In this document: positions 4,228 through 10,797 of the stretch, in pieces
Layout of the letters: each line of letters begins with the position of its first letter
Numbering within the stretch: the stretch's first letter is position 1
IMG/VR virus record: IMGVR_UViG_3300043548_000410
Coordinates: 1 to 27,172 of that record
Length of the DNA stretch: 27,172 bases
Strand: one strand, 5' to 3'
Source of the DNA: a virus
The notes under the pieces: model-generated
What the model was told of the DNA's origin: nothing
The model's database searches: none
Seen by the model: only the letters and a program-made list of their open reading frames with translations
Position numbers and translations under genes: made by a program

Positions 4228-4262
4228 AATGCATGCGGTGCATTGGCGGCCAGGCCAGGGGG
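4228..4262 (-). terminator. truncated copy of the cassette 3' block
   Basis: On the - strand, CCCCTGGCCTG (4261-4251) matches the end of hairpin 2 in blocks C and D. It is followed after 6 nt by AATGCA-CCGCA-TGCATT (4244-4228), a 17-nt hairpin with a following TTTC run. The linker and the rest of hairpin 2 and hairpin 1 are missing. No - strand gene precedes it, so the array appears cut here. Confidence 0.45.
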
Positions 4263-4408
4263 GACTATTTTTTCAGTCCACCACCCAAAAATTTACCATT
4301 CCAAACTATACCCCTCCCCCTTTTTTTAAAATCATTATAATCTATCCCCATGTAACACATAACTAAACTCAAAAAAAATCGGACGCCTCTATTCGTGTAA
4401 CCTTTTTT

Positions 4409-5017
4409 ATGAACCACGACGTAAACTTCAAGTGCTTCGTCCGCAGATCACACTTTACTAAAAAAAATTTCGACAAAGAGGTTTTCGATCCCTGCATTGC
4501 ATTTGCCCTCCAATCAATCTCAGGAAAAATCCTAACATTTCACATCATGACTGACTACGGAATGCTTCGGTCTAGAGTACCAATATCAGAAATATTTCTA
4601 TCACCGCCAGGACATGACATCCCCTACCACTTCAAACAACTTTGGGACTGTTTTGGCGAAAAGGCTGAAGTCATAAGCTATGAATATCTCAAACAAAAGA
4701 GATGCCAAGTCATTTTAAAAGATAAAAAATTAATCTGGGCAACTTATATGTTTACTGTGGATTGGTATGACAATCCCTACAGCGAAGAACCTAGCGATTA
4801 CAAATGCGGTCACATCTTAGCGGCAGACGATGGCTATCTCCTCTGCCAACCAAACAATAGAATCTATTGGAAAGACTCGAATTTCATTTGCCGCGATTTT
4901 CCTATTGACAAAAAAGATATTAAAGTAGATCATGAGTTGTTATCTGTAGAAACTGCATCCGATAAATGGGTGTCAGAAGATACAGACTCATTTTACTATA
5001 ACATCAATGAAAACTGA
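4409..5017 (+). CDS. conserved hypothetical phage protein, 202 aa
   Basis: MNHDVNFKCFVRRSHFTKKN opens a protein with LTFHIMTDYGMLRSRVPIS, FKQLWDCFG, a LFT-like MFTVDWYDNPYSE and the ending half QPNNRIYWKDSNF. From memory, this order of an RSHF start, LWDCF, FTVDWY and QPNNRIxW marks a widespread phage and metagenome family of unknown function. No catalytic motif is visible. It overlaps the next gene by 11 bp, so the two are probably co-translated. The start at 4409 is the first ATG after the intergenic region; no Shine-Dalgarno is seen. Confidence 0.82.
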   Translation: MNHDVNFKCFVRRSHFTKKNFDKEVFDPCIAFALQSISGKILTFHIMTDYGMLRSRVPISEIFLSPPGHDIPYHFKQLWDCFGEKAEVISYEYLKQKRCQVILKDKKLIWATYMFTVDWYDNPYSEEPSDYKCGHILAADDGYLLCQPNNRIYWKDSNFICRDFPIDKKDIKVDHELLSVETASDKWVSEDTDSFYYNINEN

Positions 5018-5597
5018 ACAAATTAAAGTATTCACATCAACAAAAGAATTGCTCGAACACTATTCTGATATCACAACAGAAAAGAAAGATGAAGTTGGCC
5101 ACAAACATTTCATGATTCCAATTGAACATCAGCTCAAATGGTTCAATGACGGTCTAGGTTCAATCACTTATTTTGAAACAATTAAAAATGATAAAATAAG
5201 TAAAGCAGGCGAACATCTTTATCAAATGCACATGGAATATGTAAAAAATCTCAAAATGGGCGAAATCAAAGATAACGAATTAACAGAACCAGCATATATT
5301 AAAGCTGATGGATTCGATGATTGTCTTATTGGTTTGGGCTTTAAGTTTGGCAATAGAGGAACGCTCATCTATGACCAAGCAAAAGTAATTCAAAAACTAA
5401 TTGATGATAGCGAAGGCAAAATGACAGAAGACGAAGCTTTTGAATATTACGAATTCAACATCCTTGGAGCATATGTCGGAGAAAATATGCCAATCTTTGT
5501 TGAGTCATGCACGATGGATGAAATTCAAGAAATGATTGATCAAGATTGCCCCGAAAATGAATGCTGTGGTGGAGATTGTCACCAAACAGATTCATAA
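5007..5597 (+). CDS. conserved hypothetical phage protein with Cys-rich tail, 196 aa
   Basis: The C-terminal half contains DDCLIGLGFKFGNRGTLIYD and MTEDEAFEYYEFNILGAYVG followed by ENMPIFV. A DEAxEYFEFNxxGAxVGExTP motif is, from memory, shared by many phage hypothetical proteins. The N-terminal half (about residues 1-95) is charged and helical and is less familiar. Unusually, the protein ends with a cysteine cluster (CPENECCGGDCHQTDS), which could bind metal. It overlaps the previous gene by 11 bp and its last 19 bp overlap the converging deaminase gene. The function is unknown. Confidence 0.82.
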   Translation: MKTEQIKVFTSTKELLEHYSDITTEKKDEVGHKHFMIPIEHQLKWFNDGLGSITYFETIKNDKISKAGEHLYQMHMEYVKNLKMGEIKDNELTEPAYIKADGFDDCLIGLGFKFGNRGTLIYDQAKVIQKLIDDSEGKMTEDEAFEYYEFNILGAYVGENMPIFVESCTMDEIQEMIDQDCPENECCGGDCHQTDS

Positions 5598-5998
5598 GAG
5601 CCATCATCTAAGGTATAAAATATATTTTTAAACCCTAAACCCTGCAGGACTTTCATACAGTTCTGACAGGGTTTAGCCATTTTTACCTTATCTTCATTAT
5701 CAATTCTAACATTAATAAAGGTAAACTTAGAACAGTCAGTTTTGCCCATTTTAATGAGCGCATCTATCTCAGAATGGATTGAAGCAATATATTTCTCTGG
5801 ATTATCTTTGAATCCCTTATAAACCCCAAACATATTTCTTCTATGTAATTTTTTAAGATTATTTATTCCTATGCTTATTAATTTGTTTTTATTATAAACG
5901 AAAGTCATGTGAAAAGCTCTACCAGTTTGTCTGTCTTTCTTCAGGCATTTGGCTATTTCTATGCACTTTTTTATTTTGGTAGTTGCGCTCTTCGTCAT
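5579..5998 (-). CDS. zinc-dependent cytidine/deoxycytidylate deaminase-like protein
   Basis: A 139-residue protein with the deaminase metal site: H75-S-E77 in IASIHSEIDALIKM and P110-C-x-x-C114 in KPCQNCMKVLQGLGFKNIFY. The usual motif is H-A-E, so Ser replaces Ala. In this fold His and the two Cys bind zinc and Glu moves the proton. A phage enzyme of this type most often acts on dCMP or another nucleotide, but a base-modifying or nucleic-acid deaminase is not excluded; the substrate is unassigned. It is the only - strand gene among + strand genes here, has its own promoter, and converges on 5007-5597 with a 19-bp overlap. Confidence 0.8.
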   Translation of the reverse strand: MTKSATTKIKKCIEIAKCLKKDRQTGRAFHMTFVYNKNKLISIGINNLKKLHRRNMFGVYKGFKDNPEKYIASIHSEIDALIKMGKTDCSKFTFINVRIDNEDKVKMAKPCQNCMKVLQGLGFKNIFYTLDDGSYESVW

Positions 5999-6004
5999 AC
6001 TAAG

Positions 6005-6033
6005 AGTGTAAAAAGACTAAAGGAATAAGTCAA
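6005..6033 (-). promoter_or_regulatory. leaderless-type promoter for the deaminase-like gene
   Basis: On the - strand: TTGACT (6033-6028), 17-nt spacer, TACACT (6010-6005), six bases (CTTAGT), ATG at 5998. The -35 box reaches the first base of the divergent gene's ATG at 6033, so the two starts probably interfere. Confidence 0.6.
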
Positions 6034-6926
6034 TGGCATTTTTAAAATATTCAGATTTACCAGTTTTTGCAGAATTCACTTCACAAAATACAGCTCCCTC
6101 AAAAGATGTATCCAAGATATTTATGGCTACAGAAGCCAGCTTATCATTAGATACAAATTTAACTGCAAATCGTTATTTAGGTAAAGCTCAAGTAAGAAAT
6201 GACTTTTCTTTAACTGGACCATTGGAAGGTAAGTTTTCAATGACATTTATTCCAATAATTGAAAAAGATACCTCAATAACCAATATCCAAAAAAATAATC
6301 AATTGGGATTTTTTGGATTAACTGGTGACTACGCTAATGGTCATCAAATATACTTCTCAAATTTCTTGCTTAAAAAAGTATATCTTCAAGGATATTCAGT
6401 AAAAATAAATCCATATCAACCAGTATCTGTTTCAGCTAATTTTATAGCTTACGATGTGACAGATTTAAAGGGTCAAACTTTATCTGGTTTTTCTGAACAA
6501 TTAATAGTGCCTAAAAATACATCTAGTCCGTATTACGAAGCTCTTCACGCTTTAACAACTAAAATGGATGGATCTACAGTAAATATTCCATCGACCAAAG
6601 TATCAATAGAAATAAATGTAGACTGCCAAAGAACACCAATCTATCCATTAGGACAACAAACTCCAGAATCAGTAGTTCTAACTGCAGTAGAAAGAACTAC
6701 AACCGTGCAAGGAGAAAACATAGGAGCAGTTGTAGATGTAACAGGAGTAAATCCAGGTGCCACAAATGTATACTTCCTCCCATTAAGTAAAAAAGATTCA
6801 ACTCCAGATGGAAATTATAATTCCTTATCATTTGATATCAATGGAAGGATAACTTCCCAACAAGTTTCTATTGCTCAAAATTCAACACTTAACGGAAGAG
6901 TTATTATAAAAGAAGTCATTCTTTAA
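6033..6926 (+). CDS. probable tail tube or related beta-rich virion protein
   Basis: A 297-residue protein without cysteine except one, rich in beta-type alternation: SLSLDTNLTANRYLGKAQV, FSLTGPLEGKFSMTFIPII, then FSNFLLKKVYLQGYSVKINP and VSVSANFIAYDV. An early NRYLG/NDFSLTGP pattern followed by FxPI is what I recall from tail-tube-like proteins of large phages, so a tube or sheath-associated role is the best guess. Its C-terminus (about 215-297) looks like an added immunoglobulin-like domain. A plausible Shine-Dalgarno, AAGGA, lies about 9 nt before the ATG, unusual in this window. It is followed after 14 nt by the PhoH-like gene. Identity is inferred. Confidence 0.5.
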   Translation: MAFLKYSDLPVFAEFTSQNTAPSKDVSKIFMATEASLSLDTNLTANRYLGKAQVRNDFSLTGPLEGKFSMTFIPIIEKDTSITNIQKNNQLGFFGLTGDYANGHQIYFSNFLLKKVYLQGYSVKINPYQPVSVSANFIAYDVTDLKGQTLSGFSEQLIVPKNTSSPYYEALHALTTKMDGSTVNIPSTKVSIEINVDCQRTPIYPLGQQTPESVVLTAVERTTTVQGENIGAVVDVTGVNPGATNVYFLPLSKKDSTPDGNYNSLSFDINGRITSQQVSIAQNSTLNGRVIIKEVIL

Positions 6927-6928
6927 TT

Positions 6929-6934
6929 TATAAT
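6929..6934 (+). promoter_or_regulatory. TATAAT -10 box before the PhoH-like gene
   Basis: TATAATAT begins at 6929, and the hexamer ends six bases before the ATG at 6941. No -35 is recognisable 16-17 nt upstream. A -10-only promoter read by a phage sigma factor is possible; AT-rich chance occurrence is the alternative. Confidence 0.35.
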
Positions 6935-6940
6935 ATATTA

Positions 6941-7675
6941 ATGGCTAAAAAACCAAATCCCAAAAAGACCGAAGATCTAAATATTGCCCCAAGACCAAAA
7001 GAAAGAGTAAATTTTAAACAAAGACCTTTTAAATTTTCAGATAAGCAGAAACAATTTTTAGAGTTAGCATTGTCCGATGATTCTAAAATTATTTTCTTAG
7101 CAGGACCAGCGGGTACATCCAAAACGTATATGTCTGTTTATGCAGCAATCAACTTGTTGGCAAAAGACACAAATAAAGAAATAATTTACGTAAGAAGTAT
7201 TGCTGAAAGTGCAGAAAAAGGTCTTGGCAGTTTGCCAGGTGAAGCTGATCATAAATTTGAACCATTCGTAACTCCTCTCTGGGAAAAAATCGACGAAATG
7301 GTTTCAGAAGAGCATGCAGTATGGTTAAAAAAAAGTGAACTGCTATCTGCAAAGCCAATAAATTATCTTAGAGGTGCAAGCTGGGCTGATAAATTAATTG
7401 TAGCTGACGAAGCTCAGAATTTCTCGTATAAAGAATTAGTTACTCTCATTACTCGTATTGGAGAGAATAGTAAAATGTTTATCTGTGGAGATTTCATGCA
7501 GGCTGATGTTAAATCTACAGGCTTTAGACAAATGTTTAATTTGTTTAATGATCAAGACTCGCAAGATAATGGAATTTTTTGTTTTGAGTTCGATAACAAT
7601 GATATTTATCGAAGCGGAATTCTTAAATATATTATTATTAAATTGCAGCAGGAAAAAGAAAAAGAAAAACAATAA
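6941..7675 (+). CDS. phoH: PhoH-like P-loop ATPase
   Basis: Residues 55-62 (GPAGTSKT) are the Walker A motif and LIVADEAQN (152-160) the Walker B motif. The order IIYVRSIAES, GSLPGEADHKFEPFVTPLWE and, near the end, FICGDFMQADV fits the PhoH family, cytosolic ATPases common in large phages and related to the N-terminal half of some RNA helicases. Phage PhoH has been linked to phosphate stress, but its role in infection is not settled. The length (244 aa) is normal for the family. The protein ends in a Lys/Glu-rich tail. It begins 14 nt after the tail-tube candidate and is followed by a short palindrome-rich gap. Confidence 0.9.
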   Translation: MAKKPNPKKTEDLNIAPRPKERVNFKQRPFKFSDKQKQFLELALSDDSKIIFLAGPAGTSKTYMSVYAAINLLAKDTNKEIIYVRSIAESAEKGLGSLPGEADHKFEPFVTPLWEKIDEMVSEEHAVWLKKSELLSAKPINYLRGASWADKLIVADEAQNFSYKELVTLITRIGENSKMFICGDFMQADVKSTGFRQMFNLFNDQDSQDNGIFCFEFDNNDIYRSGILKYIIIKLQQEKEKEKQ

Positions 7676-7708
7676 TTGTTACTTGTCGTAAGTTTTAATT
7701 TCCCAGTT

Positions 7709-7748
7709 CTTCTTTAAAGAAGTTCTTTTTATCTTATTATATAATAAG
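7709..7748 (+). promoter_or_regulatory. two palindromes and a TATAATAA box before the zinc-ribbon gene
   Basis: CTTCTTTAAAGAAG (7709-7722) followed by TTCTTTTTATC could be a weak terminator for the PhoH-like gene. CTTATTATATAATAAG (7733-7748) is a perfect 16-bp palindrome that contains TATAATAA (7740-7747), ten bases before the ATG at 7756. It could be an operator over a promoter; this is inference. Confidence 0.4.
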
Positions 7749-7755
7749 AAAAAAT

Positions 7756-8148
7756 ATGGCGTCAATATTCTGTCCAAGCTGTGGTAGTAAATCTGAATAT
7801 CAATTCGCTGCGCCGAATTTTTGTTCAAAATGTGGGCAACCATATGCTGGAAGAACATCTCATAAAAAAATGCCGACTTCAGCTCAAGTAAAATTGCGTA
7901 AAACTCAATCGGATGAGCAAGATTTTGTTGAGGATGATGAAGATGGAGAGACTTATGCAGAAGATGTTTTTTCTGATTCTACTAGAGTTCCAAGACTTAG
8001 GTCTTTGCAAGTAGACATAGATAACTCTTCAGACGTTAGAGTAGTAAAAATGTCCGATTTACTAAATGGAAATTTTGAACATCAATCACTAAAACTTGGG
8101 CAACGCCAAAGCATAGATGAGGCAATGAATGAGCGCGAAACAAACTAA
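7756..8148 (+). CDS. zinc-ribbon protein with acidic middle, 130 aa
   Basis: The N-terminus has a four-cysteine zinc ribbon: C6-P-S-C9 and C23-S-K-C26 (FCPSCGSKS, FCSKCGQPY). An acidic stretch (EDDEDGETYAEDVF, about 57-74) follows, then a polar C-terminal third. Such ribbons bind nucleic acid or protein; no enzyme domain is seen. Its last 20 bp overlap the sigma-like gene, so the two are translationally linked, and a joint role in late transcription is plausible but not shown. The first ATG after the palindromes is the only sensible start; the A-rich leader has no clear Shine-Dalgarno. Confidence 0.7.
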   Translation: MASIFCPSCGSKSEYQFAAPNFCSKCGQPYAGRTSHKKMPTSAQVKLRKTQSDEQDFVEDDEDGETYAEDVFSDSTRVPRLRSLQVDIDNSSDVRVVKMSDLLNGNFEHQSLKLGQRQSIDEAMNERETN

Positions 8149-8833
8149 AAAATTCTCCTTTGAAGAAAAAAGCGACATAATAATAAAAGCAATAAATAAA
8201 AAAAGAAACAAATGGCAGTTAACGGCCATTGCTTGGATGGATTTTGATGATGTTTCTCAGATAATTAAACTGCACATATATAAAAAATGGGACATGTGGG
8301 ATCAATCAAAACCCCTTGAACCTTGGATTGGAAGAATTATATCTAATCAACTTAAAAATTTAATTAGGAACAACTACACTAATTATATTAGACCTTGTTT
8401 GGGGTGTCCGCATAACGGTGGCGAAGATCAGTGCATTATCTCTCCAAATGGATTACAAGGTGGCTTCTGCGAACTATTTAAAAAATGGGAAAAGCAGAAA
8501 AAAAGCGGATACGATTTAAAAATGCCACTGGCTTTGGAGAATCACAAAAAAGAAATTGAAGAAACAATAGATAATTCATTCTTTTCATTTACTTCTGTAG
8601 ACATGCTGAATGATGAAATGAAGAAAGTGCTGACATTAAAGCAATATAATGCATACGTAATGCTTTTCTTTGAGAAGAAGGATGAGGAAGAGGTGGCTAG
8701 ATTCATGGGGTATAAAACTACCGAAAAGAATAGAATGATTGGATACAAACAAATCAAAAATCTTAAAAAACTCTTTAGAGAAAAGGCTTTAGAAATTTTA
8801 AAGAATAAAGATATTTGTTATGGAGCAGAATAA
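8129..8833 (+). CDS. sigma-70-family-like phage transcription factor
   Basis: A 234-residue protein with a sigma region 2-like block (about 34-82: AWMDFDDVSQIIKLHIYKKW, then PLEPWIGRIISNQLKNLIR) and a region 4-like helix-turn-helix near the C-terminus (about 168-228: LTLKQYNAYVMLFFE, EEEVARFMGYKTTEKNR). Between them is an insertion with C90, C93, H95, C102 and C114, which could hold zinc. Short two-domain sigma proteins direct late transcription in T4-type phages. The assignment rests on pattern, not on a search. It overlaps the zinc-ribbon gene by 20 bp and the next gene by 14 bp, inside the packaging operon. Confidence 0.65.
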   Translation: MSAKQTKKFSFEEKSDIIIKAINKKRNKWQLTAIAWMDFDDVSQIIKLHIYKKWDMWDQSKPLEPWIGRIISNQLKNLIRNNYTNYIRPCLGCPHNGGEDQCIISPNGLQGGFCELFKKWEKQKKSGYDLKMPLALENHKKEIEETIDNSFFSFTSVDMLNDEMKKVLTLKQYNAYVMLFFEKKDEEEVARFMGYKTTEKNRMIGYKQIKNLKKLFREKALEILKNKDICYGAE

Positions 8834-9887
8834 ACCATCTAGTTTAACATTTGAGCAGGAGCAGTTTATTTTAAATAACTATAAACTAGTTAAAGATTTA
8901 AATATTCTAACAAAAAAAGTTTTTGAAGACGAAACAATTGATGGGAGATCAATCGAAGGCAAATTAATTAGAGCATTTTTAGTTAGAAACAAACTCGAAT
9001 ATAAAACTACTAAACATACGAAAGTAGATGCCGTAGAATTAACGGAAGCTAACAAACATTTTATAATGCAGTCTGCGGAAAATGGAATGAGTTCGTTTGC
9101 AATCGCTGAGTTATTGTTCCCAGATAGGCAAGTGAAGAAGCTGGGAGCCGAACAGAGGGCGGTATTGGAACACATCCGCACAGTCAACGAAGATTTTGTG
9201 CCAAGTCAAGAAAGTGGCTTATTGACGCAATACAGTCCACCCAAATCATACCCAAGACTAATTAAAAAAGTATTTGATTCTACTGGAACTCAATTGGAAG
9301 AATTAAAACTCACAAGAAATCAAAAAAATTGTCTAGACAAGATGGCAATAAATTTATCGAATTCTCGATTTATTAAAATAATGAATAATTATACTTCTAA
9401 AGATGATCGTAATCTTTTTGAAGAAGAATTTATTCGATTAACTTGGGATAAGCCAGATCTAACTGCAGACGAACTTAATTTGTACATGAATGTTTGCAAG
9501 GAGATTATTAATCTCGAAGTCATAAGTAAGCATTTAAATAAATTAAATGATTTATTTGAAGATGCGCAAGATCAAAATGAAATGACTGTCAAGCTGGCAG
9601 AAATTATCAAAGCTAAAAGTGGTGAATATCATCAATGTGAAGGAAGAATCGAAGCTTTGACAAAAAAACTTCAAGGAGATCGTTCAGAAAGAATGAAAAA
9701 CAAGCAAAGAGAAAATGCTTCTATTCTTTCGCTTGTTCAAATGTTTCAAGAAGAAGATGAACGCAAAAATATGGTTCGAATTGCTGAAATGCAAAAAGAA
9801 TTAGTGTCGAAAGAAGCTGAACGTCTTGAAGGAATGGCTGCGTTCAAAGCAAGAGTTTTAGGTATATCGAAAGAAGATGTCATTTAA
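8820..9887 (+). CDS. candidate terminase small subunit-like DNA-binding/coiled-coil protein
   Basis: A 355-residue protein. The first ~130 residues have two helical segments that could be helix-turn-helix units (FILNNYKLVKDLNILTKKVF, and MSSFAIAELLFPDRQVKKLG). The last ~130 are charged and helical (IEALTKKLQGDRSERMKNKQ onward) and probably form a coiled coil. This layout, with the position two genes before the large terminase, suggests the DNA-recognition subunit of packaging. It is longer than most small terminases and has no decisive motif. It overlaps the sigma-like gene by 14 bp and the nuclease gene by 11 bp. Confidence 0.45.
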   Translation: MEQNKPSSLTFEQEQFILNNYKLVKDLNILTKKVFEDETIDGRSIEGKLIRAFLVRNKLEYKTTKHTKVDAVELTEANKHFIMQSAENGMSSFAIAELLFPDRQVKKLGAEQRAVLEHIRTVNEDFVPSQESGLLTQYSPPKSYPRLIKKVFDSTGTQLEELKLTRNQKNCLDKMAINLSNSRFIKIMNNYTSKDDRNLFEEEFIRLTWDKPDLTADELNLYMNVCKEIINLEVISKHLNKLNDLFEDAQDQNEMTVKLAEIIKAKSGEYHQCEGRIEALTKKLQGDRSERMKNKQRENASILSLVQMFQEEDERKNMVRIAEMQKELVSKEAERLEGMAAFKARVLGISKEDVI

Positions 9888-10797
9888 CTGTTTAGAGTGT
9901 GAACAAGAGTTTGATTCCGAAAGATCTTTGCACGCACACATAAAAAAGCATGGAATTTATCTTCATGATTATTTTGTAAAACATTTTTCACGTAGAAATT
10001 TACTAACCAATGAATTACTTCCGTTCAAAAATAAAGAATCTTATTTTGAGTATGATTTTAATAATATATCTGAAGTTTATGCGTGGTGTGAGACTGCTAA
10101 TCAGAAAACTGTCAGAAATTATATATTAAGCAAGCTCGAAAATAGAATTAAAAGTCGAAATTTAAAATTTGCTCCGAACGAAATCGAATTGTACACAAGC
10201 ATGCTTCCAAGCATATCGATATATAAAAAATTTTTTAAAAGTTATACGTTTGCTTGTCAAGAAATAAATATAAAACCAATGTTTAGCGAAAAAATTCCAA
10301 CTAATTTTTGGAATAATGACTTGACAAAGAATATAAGAATATTAACGGATACCAGAGAGCAAGAACCTTTATTTTTTAATAACCAAATAATTAGAAAACT
10401 TGATGTTGGCGACTACGCAATCCAAGATCATTTTGATTATACATTTGTCGATAGAAAATCTGAAGGAGACTTTAAGTCCACACTAAGTAAAGACAATTTT
10501 TTAAGATTTAAAAGAGAATTGGATAGGTGCAGGGCAATGGATTGTTACTTGTTTGTTGTCATAGAATCTGATTTAAAAAGATTAGATGACTCAAATAAAA
10601 AATCAGCTCACAAAGCAAATATGAAATATATTTATCACAACATGCGGGTATTGCAACATGAATATAGAGATTGTTGTCAATTTGTATTTTCTGGAAACAG
10701 GCAAAATAGTGAAAATTTAATTCCTAAAATTTTACTGCATGGTAAAAAAATTTGGAACGTTGATTTACAATACTTTGTTAACGAAAGGCAATCATGA
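9877..10797 (+). CDS. C2H2 zinc finger fused to ERCC4/XPF-type nuclease
   Basis: Residues 5-25 form a classical C2H2 finger (C5-x2-C8-x12-H21-x3-H25). After a linker of about 130 residues follows an ERCC4-type nuclease core: LTDTREQEPL (156-165), KLDVGDYAI (174-182), VDRKSEGDF (191-199) and RFKRELDRC (210-218). In the XPF family the signature is ERKxxxD; here Asp replaces Glu in VDRK, and the remaining acidic and Lys residues are present. The domain usually cleaves branched or structured DNA and needs metal. Placed between the small-terminase candidate and the large terminase (4-bp overlap), it may resolve replicating DNA for packaging. The role is inferred. Confidence 0.8.
   Translation: MSFNCLECEQEFDSERSLHAHIKKHGIYLHDYFVKHFSRRNLLTNELLPFKNKESYFEYDFNNISEVYAWCETANQKTVRNYILSKLENRIKSRNLKFAPNEIELYTSMLPSISIYKKFFKSYTFACQEINIKPMFSEKIPTNFWNNDLTKNIRILTDTREQEPLFFNNQIIRKLDVGDYAIQDHFDYTFVDRKSEGDFKSTLSKDNFLRFKRELDRCRAMDCYLFVVIESDLKRLDDSNKKSAHKANMKYIYHNMRVLQHEYRDCCQFVFSGNRQNSENLIPKILLHGKKIWNVDLQYFVNERQS

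Larger units (their letters stand above)
4152..4408. other. divergent intergenic region at the module boundary
   Basis: A 257-bp region between leftward and rightward genes. The left part holds the promoter of the 4151 start (TTGCGG at 4186-4181, TAGTCT at 4063-4058 plus 100, i.e. 4163-4158) and a truncated terminator block. The right part is rich in homopolymers (eight C at about 4209-4216, seven T) and AT-rich DNA. I see no gene, tRNA or clear rightward promoter; TGTAAC lies about 7 nt before the 4409 ATG but without a good -35. Confidence 0.5.

Noticed and set aside
3942-4340. Rightward open frame of 132 codons across the module boundary
   Set aside because: It is antisense to 3939-4151 and then runs through homopolymer intergenic DNA; the product lacks protein-like composition.
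7733-7748. Perfect AT palindrome as an attachment site
   Set aside because: No integrase, tRNA gene or second copy nearby; an operator/promoter overlap before the 7756 start is simpler.
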